This document shows positions 15,572 to 23,788 of a stretch of 64,000 bases of DNA, one piece after another. A program made the position numbers and the translations under genes. The first letter of the stretch is position 1. The number at the start of each line of letters is the position of its first letter. This DNA comes from Microvirga flocculans ATCC BAA-817 (GTDB lineage: Bacteria; Pseudomonadota; Alphaproteobacteria; Rhizobiales; Beijerinckiaceae), in contig NZ_JAEA01000008.1 in the NCBI RefSeq assembly GCF_000518665.1, positions 206,904 to 270,903 on the forward strand. The letters are read 5' to 3'. Below the pieces are notes generated by a model that saw nothing but the letters and a program-made list of their open reading frames with translations, was not told the origin of the DNA and did no database searches.

Positions 15572-16250
15572 AGAGCCGCGTCCGCGCGGCACGCCGCTCC
15601 CCTGGCAAGCCTTCCGTCCTCGCGTCTTGGAGACGGAGCCGCTCGCGCGACCGGAAGCTCCCCGCCCGCGGGATTTCGGCGACGTGCTACGCTCGCGCCG
15701 GTCCGGCCTCGCCGGTCCGGTCGGCTGGACCGAAGTCGCGGGGCTGCTGTGGCACGCCGCCGGCATCCAGGACCGGGCCCCGTCGGGCCGCGCGGGCATC
15801 CCGGTCGAACGGCGCGCCAGCCCGTCGGCGGGCGGACTGCATCCGATCCACTTGGTCTGCATCAATGGCGATGGCGACGGGCGCGTCCGCCTCTACGATG
15901 CCCATGACCATGCCTTCCATGTGCTCGACGTCGACCACGAGGATGTCTCCGCGAAGAACGCGGCGGTCGTGGGCGAGATCCTGGGCGCGTCGCGCGGGTG
16001 TACGCTCCGGCTCGTCGCCGACGTCGGCAAGGTCGAGGCGGCCTATGAAAATCCCGAGAGCCTGGTCCTGCGCGACGCCGGCTGCGTGGTCGCCGTTTTG
16101 TGCCTGTGTGCGGAGTGGCTCGGCCTGACGGCCTGCCCGCTCGGCTTCCTCGGCGACGAGCTGTTGGCGGCCTTGGATTTTCCGGGGCCACGATTCCGGG
16201 CGCTCGGTGCCGTGCAGATTACAGCGCCCGTGGATCCGAGCGGCCCTTAG
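15543..16250 (+). CDS. SagB-type nitroreductase-fold oxidoreductase
   Basis: A 235-residue protein with the SagB/nitroreductase pattern: an Arg-rich FMN-contacting segment (VLRSRRSGLAG), VGWTEVAGLLWHAAG, the characteristic SPSAGGLHPIHLV, a tyrosine-rich strand (VRLYDAHDHAFHVLDV) and a C-terminal AEWLGLTACPLG. SagB proteins are FMN enzymes that oxidise azolines in ribosomal peptides; related enzymes act on other substrates. No YcaO or SagC partner is nearby. Start is a GTG overlapping the QueC-like gene; a later start is possible. Last gene of the operon. Confidence 0.8.
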   Translation: MKSLAGIPAEEPRPRGTPLPWQAFRPRVLETEPLARPEAPRPRDFGDVLRSRRSGLAGPVGWTEVAGLLWHAAGIQDRAPSGRAGIPVERRASPSAGGLHPIHLVCINGDGDGRVRLYDAHDHAFHVLDVDHEDVSAKNAAVVGEILGASRGCTLRLVADVGKVEAAYENPESLVLRDAGCVVAVLCLCAEWLGLTACPLGFLGDELLAALDFPGPRFRALGAVQITAPVDPSGP

Positions 16251-16268
16251 GACCTATGGTTTTGCTCT

Positions 16269-17192
16269 TCAAAGATGTTCTTCGATGAGTGGGATGGTGG
16301 AGAGAACGGTAGAATCGACAGATTTGGCGCGAATAGTTTTCCTTTGCGGCGCTATCGAAACGTCAGAAATACGGCTTTCTAAAAAGCGCACTATCGATTC
16401 CCTAGCACCAAATTTAAACAAGTCATTATGCGCCGCGGGCCGAAATCGCTCAAATGTCTTTGGCTTGTTCGCCAACTTGAACAATCCCTCGCCGAAACCA
16501 ATCGGGACTGTCCTATCTTGTTCTCCATGCTGAAACAGGATTGGCGCATGGACAGCTGCGATCTGCAGGTCTGACCGGAAGGGATCCCGGATCAGCGATT
16601 GAACAGGAAACCAAGGGTACCGATGCGAGGCGACGGCCGCGATCGACGTGAATGATCCCTGGAGGATAACGGCCGCTACCTTCTCTTGAGCAGCCACATG
16701 TACGGCGAGAGCCGATCCCAAGGATTCGCCCACTACAACGATTCGGCTTGGCTCGACGCGAGCGGCCAGCCAGCGGTATGCCGCTTCAGCATCCATGCGC
16801 AATCCGGCTTCGCTCGGAGCGCCCGTTGAGCCCCCGAACCCCCTGTAATCGATTGCCAAGAGGCCGCCTCCGATGCTGAGGAGTCCCTCGATGCGATCGA
16901 CGCGACGTCCGAGCGCTCCGCCTTTTCCGTGAAAATAGAGGAAGACCCATCCGCGCTCGGGTGGCGGACGGTACCAAGCCTGGAGAACCTGTTCGTCTCG
17001 GGTCTGAAGCTCGACGGCCTCAAGCCCACTCAGACCTAGGGATTGCGGGGACATGCGTACGCGATCCGGCGAGAAAACGAACTCCCTCTGCCCAATGTAA
17101 AGCCATGCCAAGGCAAGCAGGTACACCAAGCCGGCTATGGACAGTCCGGCCTTAGCGAGGGTCCAGACCAAATGGCGCTTCGAGGCCTTCAC
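16269..17192 (-). CDS. Membrane-anchored alpha/beta hydrolase
   Basis: An alpha/beta-hydrolase of the BEM46/ABHD13-like type: one N-terminal membrane anchor (about residues 10-30), oxyanion region YFHGKGG, nucleophile elbow GESLGS, an Asp in LFQHGEQDRTVP and a His in RPAAHNDLF complete the triad. The substrate is unknown. I prefer the GTG start at 17192 (AGGAG nine bases upstream) over 17225. The gene is convergent with the QueC-SagB operon and divergent from the nucleotidyltransferase, so it is probably an independent unit. Confidence 0.85.
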   Translation of the reverse strand: MKASKRHLVWTLAKAGLSIAGLVYLLALAWLYIGQREFVFSPDRVRMSPQSLGLSGLEAVELQTRDEQVLQAWYRPPPERGWVFLYFHGKGGALGRRVDRIEGLLSIGGGLLAIDYRGFGGSTGAPSEAGLRMDAEAAYRWLAARVEPSRIVVVGESLGSALAVHVAAQEKVAAVILQGSFTSIAAVASHRYPWFPVQSLIRDPFRSDLQIAAVHAPILFQHGEQDRTVPIGFGEGLFKLANKPKTFERFRPAAHNDLFKFGARESIVRFLESRISDVSIAPQRKTIRAKSVDSTVLSTIPLIEEHL

Positions 17193-17365
17193 GGCGTCAT
17201 GCTCCTGTTGCCTGCCGCTGATCACACGAGCCCACCCCTCGATACAACCACAGCTCTAATTTATCCACATGTTGTAACTTTACATTGTTGAGCCGGCTGT
17301 GTAAGCGGGCGCAATCATCAGGTCTAAGACCACAAACCTACAACCAGAAGCAACAGGGGCGCACC

Positions 17366-18292
17366 TTGAAAAGCAGCATTTCCGAGTTCACTCACGTTAA
17401 GTCAGGTTTGGAGTTCAACAACCTACTGGCGAAAAATGGCGTCTCGGCAAGGTCTTTGGTCTCGACGGTCGTGAAAGACACGGTGGACCCTGGAATTGTC
17501 GTTGTCGGCTCCATCCCGAAGGGTTTCGCCAAGCCGGAATCCGACATTGACCTGTTGGTCATAACGGAGCGTGAGGCGGATCATCTGCCGGGAAGCCCGA
17601 CCCTGGTCCTCAAGGCAGGGGCGAACTCGCGCACCTACATGCACAAGGTTTCCCTGAATGGCATCGAAATCGATGTCGAAGCGATTTCCTTAGAGACGCT
17701 CTCGGAACTGAAGACAAGCGTTGGCTCGCTTTACCGCTTCTTCACGACACAGTCTTCGTCAGAGCCGATTCCCGAGCTCTCGCAGGAGGACGTGCGTCTG
17801 ATCGACATGCTGCGACACGGATGGGCCATCTCCGGAGAGCAGCAGATCGACCTGTTCAAGAGCAGCTTCAAGGCCGATCTCCTGCCCATCTATTTCGCCG
17901 TCTACAACACCATCCAGATGCTGGAGTATTTCGAGGACGTGATCTCGCTCAAGAACGAGGATCCGGCCACGCTCTGCGGCATCGTCAGGATATGCATGGT
18001 TCGAGCCGCGATGGCGTTCCTTGGTGCGGGAGGGATCACGGATCAGAACGAGAAATGGACCTGGAAGCACCTGAACCGCGTTGCGAGCAAGCTCGACCCG
18101 GTAGGCCAAGCGCTGATCGAGCAGATCGTTCACCATGCTTTCCTCAGCATCCGCGACATCCAGGATCGCGACCAGCTCGTGTCCGCCATCGATGGCATCC
18201 GTCAGAAAGTTGAGGGTTACCTGTGCCTCAACCCCATGGTCAAGGGAACGCTGGCCTCGGTGAGGTCCAAGTTCACCTACTCCTTCGACTGA
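17366..18292 (+). CDS. Pol-beta-type nucleotidyltransferase with helical C-terminal domain
   Basis: The nucleotidyltransferase signature GSIPKGFAKPESDIDLLVI is near residues 45-63 with the metal-binding Asp pair, and the third Asp is in NGIEIDVEAI near 105. The C-terminal 180 residues are helical and resemble a HEPN-like partner domain. TTG start chosen (AGGGG seven bases upstream); no ATG is suitably placed. It precedes the asparagine-synthetase cluster, same strand, 72 bp gap. It might adenylate a small molecule or peptide of that pathway, or be an MNT/CD-NTase-type conflict enzyme; the context favours the former. Confidence 0.7.
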   Translation: MKSSISEFTHVKSGLEFNNLLAKNGVSARSLVSTVVKDTVDPGIVVVGSIPKGFAKPESDIDLLVITEREADHLPGSPTLVLKAGANSRTYMHKVSLNGIEIDVEAISLETLSELKTSVGSLYRFFTTQSSSEPIPELSQEDVRLIDMLRHGWAISGEQQIDLFKSSFKADLLPIYFAVYNTIQMLEYFEDVISLKNEDPATLCGIVRICMVRAAMAFLGAGGITDQNEKWTWKHLNRVASKLDPVGQALIEQIVHHAFLSIRDIQDRDQLVSAIDGIRQKVEGYLCLNPMVKGTLASVRSKFTYSFD

Positions 18293-18364
18293 CGAAGCCC
18301 GCCGTCTTCTCATTTCGAATCGAACCATCAGCACGACGAGACACGTCGGAGGCAGCCCCCGATC

Positions 18365-20248
18365 ATGTGCGGCATACTTGCGATCATTGATGACCGTCCC
18401 GCTCCGGCGCATAAGAGAGCGGGGCTCGTTTCCGAGATGCTCCGGCATCAGATGCGCCGCGGGCCGGATGAAGCTGGCGTGAAGGTCTCAGGCTCCGTCG
18501 CCCTCGGCCATAATCTGCTGCGGATTTTCCCGGACGCCATGTCGCGGCAGCCGATGGCAAGCGACGACGGCCGGCTTTCCATATGCTTCAACGGCGAGAT
18601 CTATAATTACCTGGAAATTCGCGAGCAGTTGGGAACTGCGGGCATCCGGTTCAGAACCGATACGGACACCGAGGTGATCCTCAGGGCTTATGAGCATTTC
18701 GGCACGGACTTCGTCGCGAAGCTCAACGGCATGTTCGCCCTTGTCATTCATGACGCTGCAACAGGGCGGGTCATCGTTGCTCGTGACCGTTTCGGGCAGA
18801 AGCCCCTTTACTGCTTCATGTCCTCGCGCCTCAAGATTTTCTCCTCATCGATATCCTCGATCCTCGCCCATCCGGACGTGGCGGTAGATGTGGACGAGCA
18901 ATCCTTGCGCGAATACCTCCATCTGCTCGATACCTTTGACAACCGCACCTTGTTCAAGGGGGTACGCCACTTCCCGGCCGCAACCCTTTCCGTTTTCTCC
19001 GATGCTGCCGTTGAGTTGCATGCGGAGCAGTTCGTCGAGACCACGTTCCAGGCCGATCCGGGCAAAGGAGCGGTTACGGACAAGGCAGTAGACCTCTGCT
19101 ACGATCTCTTCGCCAAGTCTGCCAAGAGGCAATCCCGCGTGGGCGGGCCGCTGGCCGCTCACCTCAGCGGCGGCCTGGACTCAAGCGCCATCGTCGCGAC
19201 TTTGAGGGGTGAAGCCCCTCAGGATTTGAGGACCTATTGCTGTACATATGGCAGTGACACGTCGGGCCTCTATCCTGGAGAGGAGGAGTTCGAGGAAGCT
19301 CACTATGCGGCAGAGGTTGCAGCCTCCGTCGGCGTTAGTCACGGCACGGTAAGCGTCTCCCCTTCCGACTATTACGACATTTTCCCTGCTCTCGTTGAGG
19401 CTTTGGAAGAGCCCAAAGGGAATTCTTGCGTGCCCCATTTCCTTTTGGCTAGGGAGATCAGTGGCTCTGCCCGAGTTTTCTTCAGTGGTGAGGGTGGCGA
19501 CGAGTTCTTCGGCGGCTATTGGTGGAAGTATGCATTGAGCCAGAATCCCGTGCGGGACGAGCGTGCGTCTGCATATTTCTCGGCCCTCTGCGCGGGCGAC
19601 GAGAGCTGGCTGTCGTCTCTCGGAAGAATTGACCCGTCAGTGCGAAGCAATGTCCGGAACCGCTTCCAAGCCGATTTCGACAGATCCCCGTCCGCCGACG
19701 CCCTCGATGAGATCATGTCCTATGAGTCTCGCCATTTCATGCAGTACCTGCTCGTCCAGGCTGACAAGCTGGCAGGATACTTCAGTTTGGAGGGGCGTTA
19801 CCCCTTCTTGGACAACGATCTTTTCGAGTTTGTGAGGACAAGTCCCGTCGGCTGGCGTCATGATCCCACCCAACCCAGCAAGCATCTCCTGCGGCGCGCG
19901 ATGCGCGGAAGACTGCCGGCGCATATCCTGGACCGCAAGAAGATGGGCTTTGTCGCTCCTGAAGGAGGATGGTACAGGAGCGTCCTGTCCCCTCTGGTCA
20001 GAGCAGTCCTCCTGCGTCAAGGCGGCCTCGTATCGGGCCTGATCGGGATCAACGCTCTCGAGGATGTTCTTAGTCGGCACGAGCGCAGCGAAAAGAACTA
20101 CCGCAAGCTGATCTGGGGCTTGATGTCCCTCGAGCTCTGGCACGCCCACTTCATCCAGGGGTCGGACGTGACCGAGGTCTTGTGCGCATCGCCGCATAAT
20201 GTGTTCACGCTCAGTGAGGGCAAGAAACTCGCAGGGGCAAGCCGATGA
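18365..20248 (+). CDS. Glutamine-dependent asparagine synthetase-like amidotransferase (AsnB type)
   Basis: The 627-residue protein starts MCGILAII, giving the N-terminal Cys nucleophile of class II glutaminase domains (residues 1-210) that release ammonia from glutamine. The synthetase domain follows with the PP-loop LSGGLDSS near residue 266 and a later SGEGGDEFFGGY. Such enzymes adenylate a carboxylate and amidate it. Housekeeping asnB or a biosynthetic carboxamide-forming role are both possible. The four-base overlap with a second family member favours a dedicated pathway. Confidence 0.88.
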   Translation: MCGILAIIDDRPAPAHKRAGLVSEMLRHQMRRGPDEAGVKVSGSVALGHNLLRIFPDAMSRQPMASDDGRLSICFNGEIYNYLEIREQLGTAGIRFRTDTDTEVILRAYEHFGTDFVAKLNGMFALVIHDAATGRVIVARDRFGQKPLYCFMSSRLKIFSSSISSILAHPDVAVDVDEQSLREYLHLLDTFDNRTLFKGVRHFPAATLSVFSDAAVELHAEQFVETTFQADPGKGAVTDKAVDLCYDLFAKSAKRQSRVGGPLAAHLSGGLDSSAIVATLRGEAPQDLRTYCCTYGSDTSGLYPGEEEFEEAHYAAEVAASVGVSHGTVSVSPSDYYDIFPALVEALEEPKGNSCVPHFLLAREISGSARVFFSGEGGDEFFGGYWWKYALSQNPVRDERASAYFSALCAGDESWLSSLGRIDPSVRSNVRNRFQADFDRSPSADALDEIMSYESRHFMQYLLVQADKLAGYFSLEGRYPFLDNDLFEFVRTSPVGWRHDPTQPSKHLLRRAMRGRLPAHILDRKKMGFVAPEGGWYRSVLSPLVRAVLLRQGGLVSGLIGINALEDVLSRHERSEKNYRKLIWGLMSLELWHAHFIQGSDVTEVLCASPHNVFTLSEGKKLAGASR

Positions 20249-21882
20249 AGCGCTCCTGTCGTGTATCCGCCTCGGTAACGCACGGGCTCCGTCTTTCTGG
20301 CTTTAAGGAATTCGGAAAAATATCCGTCGCCGTTGTTGAGGCTCTGGAAGAAGAGCCCTGGAAAGTCGAAGAAGAACTTGCCTCAGCGTATGCGGAGCGG
20401 GGGCCGGCTGCATTGTCCGATTTCACGCGCCGGGCCAGCTTCCTGCTGGTCGACCATGCCGCGGGTGAAATCCATGCGGCCCGCGATCCCGTCGGTTTGG
20501 GAAGTCTTTTCTTCGCCGACACGCGGCAGGGAACAACTATCGCCAATGACATTGCACTCCTGATCCGGCCTGGAGACAAGCTGTCCGTATGCCCCAAGGG
20601 GCTTATCCAGTACCTCACATTCCAGTACACGCCTGCACCCTTCACCCTGCTGAGCGGCGTCCAAAAGCTTCATCCGGGCGAGGTCAGGACCAACCGCATC
20701 CATGATGGCGCGCTCGTCGGCGTTCAGAGGCTCTCTCCCCTTCGCTTCGGCTCCAACACCCTGTCCGGACGAGAGCTCGAGGATGTGTTCGGCGAAGTAT
20801 ACGGGCAGCTCCGGGATTCGGTCGCAGGCCGCAAGGTGGGCGTTTTGGCGAGCGGCGGCGTCGATTCAACGACCAACGCGCTTTGGCTGAAGCGTGTCGG
20901 AGCCGAGCCTGTTCTCCTGACGGCCAGCTTCCAAGATCCGGAGTTCGACGAAACGCCGTATGTCCGAGATCTGAGCGCTCACCTTGGCCTTTCACTGCGG
21001 ACCCATGTGGTCACAGCCCAGCCTCGTGGAGACCTGGCGCGGCTGATCGGCTTCCTGGCGGAGCCAATCTGCGACCGGGCCCTCATTCCGACAGGCGCGT
21101 TGCTATCCGCTTGCGGCCATGACCTGAGCAGCATCGTTTCGGGCGAAGGTGGTGACGAGCTTTGGGGCCCTCCCCGGCGCTGGCCCGCACACGTTGATCT
21201 GGCAGCCCCCTTCCTTACTGCGAGCGATCTCGCGAGCACCTACCTGCGCGCATCCGCGGCGACCAGCATAGATGACCGCCGTCATATGCTGAGCTCCTCG
21301 CTCGCTGCGGAAATCGAAGAGGAACAAGACCGCGCTGCCAAACTGTTGGAATCGCTGATGGTCGCGGCAGAGCCGCAAGACTGCTTCCAGGCGGTCAAGG
21401 CGGCGCAAATCGGCACTTGGCTTCCCGAGAACGTCATCGCGAAGGACCGGGCCGCGGCAGATGTCATCGGGGCCCGTCCCCGCTTCCCCTTGGCTCACCG
21501 GCTGTGCATGCAGTTCGTCGCCGGCCTGTCAAACCACGAGCATTTGCGCGGCTGTAGCGGCAAGGAGCTCCTGCGCTCTTTCCATCGCGGATCCGTACCG
21601 GAATCCGTATGGAGCAAGCCCAAGCATAAATTCAAGGTTCCGCCCGGCACGTGGCTGACGCAGCCTGTCGCCGAGCAGGTCTGCCGACGGATCCGCGACG
21701 GAGGCACAGGGCTGGACCGGTTCTTCTCTGCCCATTTCATCGATTCTCTGGCGGCTGAGGCTTCGCGGCTGGACGATCGCCTTGTATGGGGCATCCACAC
21801 TCTCACGGAATGGCTCGACGCGATCAAGGCGCGGGCAGGATCCACTATCCATGACGAAACCGACATATCGCATACTGCTTGA
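20245..21882 (+). CDS. Asparagine-synthetase/beta-lactam-synthetase-like protein lacking the glutaminase Cys
   Basis: A 545-residue homolog of the preceding gene. Its N-terminal domain begins MKRSCRVSASVTHG instead of Met-Cys-Gly, so it cannot use glutamine. The synthetase part keeps the PP-loop LASGGVDST and the GEGGDELWG loop. Cys-less members include beta-lactam synthetase and lasso-peptide cyclase (McjC), which use an internal amine as nucleophile. An intramolecular amide/lactam-forming or amine-condensing role is plausible. No lasso protease or precursor was seen. It overlaps the AsnB gene by four bases and the Nudix gene by about 30. Confidence 0.82.
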   Translation: MKRSCRVSASVTHGLRLSGFKEFGKISVAVVEALEEEPWKVEEELASAYAERGPAALSDFTRRASFLLVDHAAGEIHAARDPVGLGSLFFADTRQGTTIANDIALLIRPGDKLSVCPKGLIQYLTFQYTPAPFTLLSGVQKLHPGEVRTNRIHDGALVGVQRLSPLRFGSNTLSGRELEDVFGEVYGQLRDSVAGRKVGVLASGGVDSTTNALWLKRVGAEPVLLTASFQDPEFDETPYVRDLSAHLGLSLRTHVVTAQPRGDLARLIGFLAEPICDRALIPTGALLSACGHDLSSIVSGEGGDELWGPPRRWPAHVDLAAPFLTASDLASTYLRASAATSIDDRRHMLSSSLAAEIEEEQDRAAKLLESLMVAAEPQDCFQAVKAAQIGTWLPENVIAKDRAAADVIGARPRFPLAHRLCMQFVAGLSNHEHLRGCSGKELLRSFHRGSVPESVWSKPKHKFKVPPGTWLTQPVAEQVCRRIRDGGTGLDRFFSAHFIDSLAAEASRLDDRLVWGIHTLTEWLDAIKARAGSTIHDETDISHTA

Positions 21883-22636
21883 CCGCGGCTTCACGCGCCG
21901 ATCCTTAGCGATCGATTATCAGCCTCGTGCCTGGTCCGCAGACCGAAGCAACGGGGAGACGAGCCATATTGATGAGGTGTGGCTGCAGCGGGAGCTGCGC
22001 TCCAGAGCCGAAGGGCGCGACTTGTACGACTCCGAGCTTTATCGGCTGGACAGCTTTTCTGCGAGACCGGAAGGGATTGTGCTGCATCTCGGAGATACTT
22101 CGTACAAAGAGTATATCGCGACGCGCCTCCCATCTTGCACGATGAAACGGGCTGACCCGATCGGAACGGCCATCATCCCGATCAGCGCCGACGGGTTCAT
22201 ACCCGTCGGGCGGCGCTCGTCAAAGGCGGAGGTGAACCCCGGCCGGTTCTTTACCTTCGGCGGTTTCTTTGACCGGCAGCAAGATTGCGACCGGCATACA
22301 GGGCGTCCCGATCTCTTCCATTGCGCGCAGCGCGAGGTCAAAGAGGAATTCGGCTTGGCCCTCCCAGAGGAGGCCTTGGAAGGCCTTGGTATTGTCTATG
22401 ACGAGCTAAGTTGCCACCCTGAGATTTCCTTCGGATGCCGGCTCCCTCTCGCCAAAGCGGACTTAAGCGAGCTTGATTGGAGCAGCGAGCTCGCGGATCT
22501 GACCTTCGTGCATGTCAGAGACCTTGATCATTTCGTCAGGGACAATGAGGAAGAGATCACAAGCACCCTCGTCGGCGGCTTTGCGCTTCTCAGCAAATGG
22601 ATGACCCAGCATGAAGACCGCGCCGTTTACGCCTGA
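21851..22636 (+). CDS. Nudix hydrolase
   Basis: A 261-residue protein whose central part (residues 95-200) is a Nudix domain: GGFF followed by an insertion and the core LFHCAQREVKEEFGLAL, carrying the REx2EE metal-binding residues. The N-terminal 90 residues are unassigned. Nudix enzymes cleave nucleoside diphosphates linked to another group. It starts inside the upstream synthetase gene and overlaps the NDK-like gene by 26 bases, so all are one operon. The substrate is unknown, but the neighbourhood points to a nucleotide-linked intermediate. Confidence 0.83.
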   Translation: MTKPTYRILLDRGFTRRSLAIDYQPRAWSADRSNGETSHIDEVWLQRELRSRAEGRDLYDSELYRLDSFSARPEGIVLHLGDTSYKEYIATRLPSCTMKRADPIGTAIIPISADGFIPVGRRSSKAEVNPGRFFTFGGFFDRQQDCDRHTGRPDLFHCAQREVKEEFGLALPEEALEGLGIVYDELSCHPEISFGCRLPLAKADLSELDWSSELADLTFVHVRDLDHFVRDNEEEITSTLVGGFALLSKWMTQHEDRAVYA

Positions 22637-23765
22637 GCAGCTCAGCTGCGGATCCAACTACTATGTGGACGGCGGCTTCCACGAGGAGATGTTAGGATCG
22701 CTCAACGGCCTTTTGGGTGAGGATCTTGTCCCTGCCCTCGGCAGTCTAGCCATGTTGCTGCTGAAGCCCGACGCGATCAGGTCGGGCAAGGCGGACGGCA
22801 TCCTCGCCGCCATCTTCGATAAAGGCTACCATGCTGTAGCGGCCCTGCCTGTGTTGAACCCGCGCGAGCGATACTTCGAAGATCTCTACAAGTTCAACCT
22901 GACCCTTCGGAACTCGCAGAACCAGATCGCCAGTTGGTGGGTGAACAGGCAGCTTTACACGATGGGGCCCTCCCTCATCATGGTTGTGACCCGACCGGGC
23001 CCCCTTCCGGCCTCCCTCCATGCTGAGCTTGCGTCCCTTAAAGGGCCGTCGAACCCCTATCAGGCCAGACCGGGCGACCTGCGCTACGATTTCGCCGGCT
23101 GCAACCGCTCCGTCAACCTCATCCATACCTCCGATGATCCTGTCTCGATGGCTCGGGAACTCTTGATCTTCACGGATCCCGAGCGCCTTCGCGCCCTTGT
23201 CAGGACCGGCGCTGAAGCGCGGCGGTTCGGCAGGACTTCAGGTCTCCATCGTGAAGCCTTGGAGCAGGCCCGCCTCGCCCTCGCGTCTATGGAGGGGACG
23301 AGGATCGATACGGACCTGCCGAGATGCATCGCGCACCTCGCGACCAGAGCGCTGCTAACGGCACTTCCCGAATTTGTGGACCTAGCAGGCAAGTTGGGGG
23401 CGATCATGACTCCGTCGGATGCGGCATGGCATGATCGTTCAGGCCTGGATGCTTGGACGCTGCTCATGGCGGCCGGGATCAGGTTGCAGGGGCAGCTTCG
23501 CCACCAGGACAGAGGGCACGCTTCCACATTGCTGGGAAGCGCCATTGCCGGATTGCTCCTGTTTCCCGAATTGGACGACGACGCAGCGCTAGCGCACCTG
23601 AAGACGCTCGAGGCCGAAGGCATCTACGTTTCTGCCTGGGAGCGTCTCGTCATCCTCTCCTCGGCCCATTATGGCGCGGACATTCGCAGCATGCTTTCGG
23701 CTTCGGGACTTCGTCTGCCACAGCGCTTTGACGCTGTGCACCGTGACGAACGGATTGCTGTCTGA
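22611..23765 (+). CDS. Nucleoside-diphosphate-kinase-like protein with extra C-terminal domain
   Basis: Residues 45-190 follow the NDK pattern: AMLLLKPDAIRSGKADGIL at the start, an internal KGYHAVAALPV, and a catalytic His candidate in VNLIHTSDDP. Standard NDKs are about 140 residues; this one adds a 40-residue N-terminal piece and a 190-residue helical C-terminal domain, so it is not the housekeeping ndk. It may phosphorylate a nucleotide or act as a His-phosphotransfer enzyme in the pathway of the surrounding cluster. Coupled to the Nudix gene by overlap. Confidence 0.75.
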   Translation: MKTAPFTPEQLSCGSNYYVDGGFHEEMLGSLNGLLGEDLVPALGSLAMLLLKPDAIRSGKADGILAAIFDKGYHAVAALPVLNPRERYFEDLYKFNLTLRNSQNQIASWWVNRQLYTMGPSLIMVVTRPGPLPASLHAELASLKGPSNPYQARPGDLRYDFAGCNRSVNLIHTSDDPVSMARELLIFTDPERLRALVRTGAEARRFGRTSGLHREALEQARLALASMEGTRIDTDLPRCIAHLATRALLTALPEFVDLAGKLGAIMTPSDAAWHDRSGLDAWTLLMAAGIRLQGQLRHQDRGHASTLLGSAIAGLLLFPELDDDAALAHLKTLEAEGIYVSAWERLVILSSAHYGADIRSMLSASGLRLPQRFDAVHRDERIAV

Positions 23766-23788
23766 GCCACATTCAACGGAGCGCGAAA

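Noticed and set aside
12608..16250. Calling the OGG-QueC operon a type IV CBASS or Qatuor
   Set aside because: No CD-NTase and no TGT lie in the operon, and there is no QatA-type ATPase or TatD nuclease; the nearest CD-NTase-like gene is 17 kb away with its own partner.
13776..16250. SagB implying a TOMM/azoline peptide pathway
   Set aside because: No YcaO or ThiF/SagC partner and no obvious precursor with Cys/Ser/Thr-rich core, other than the Gly-tail protein, which is a folded protein.
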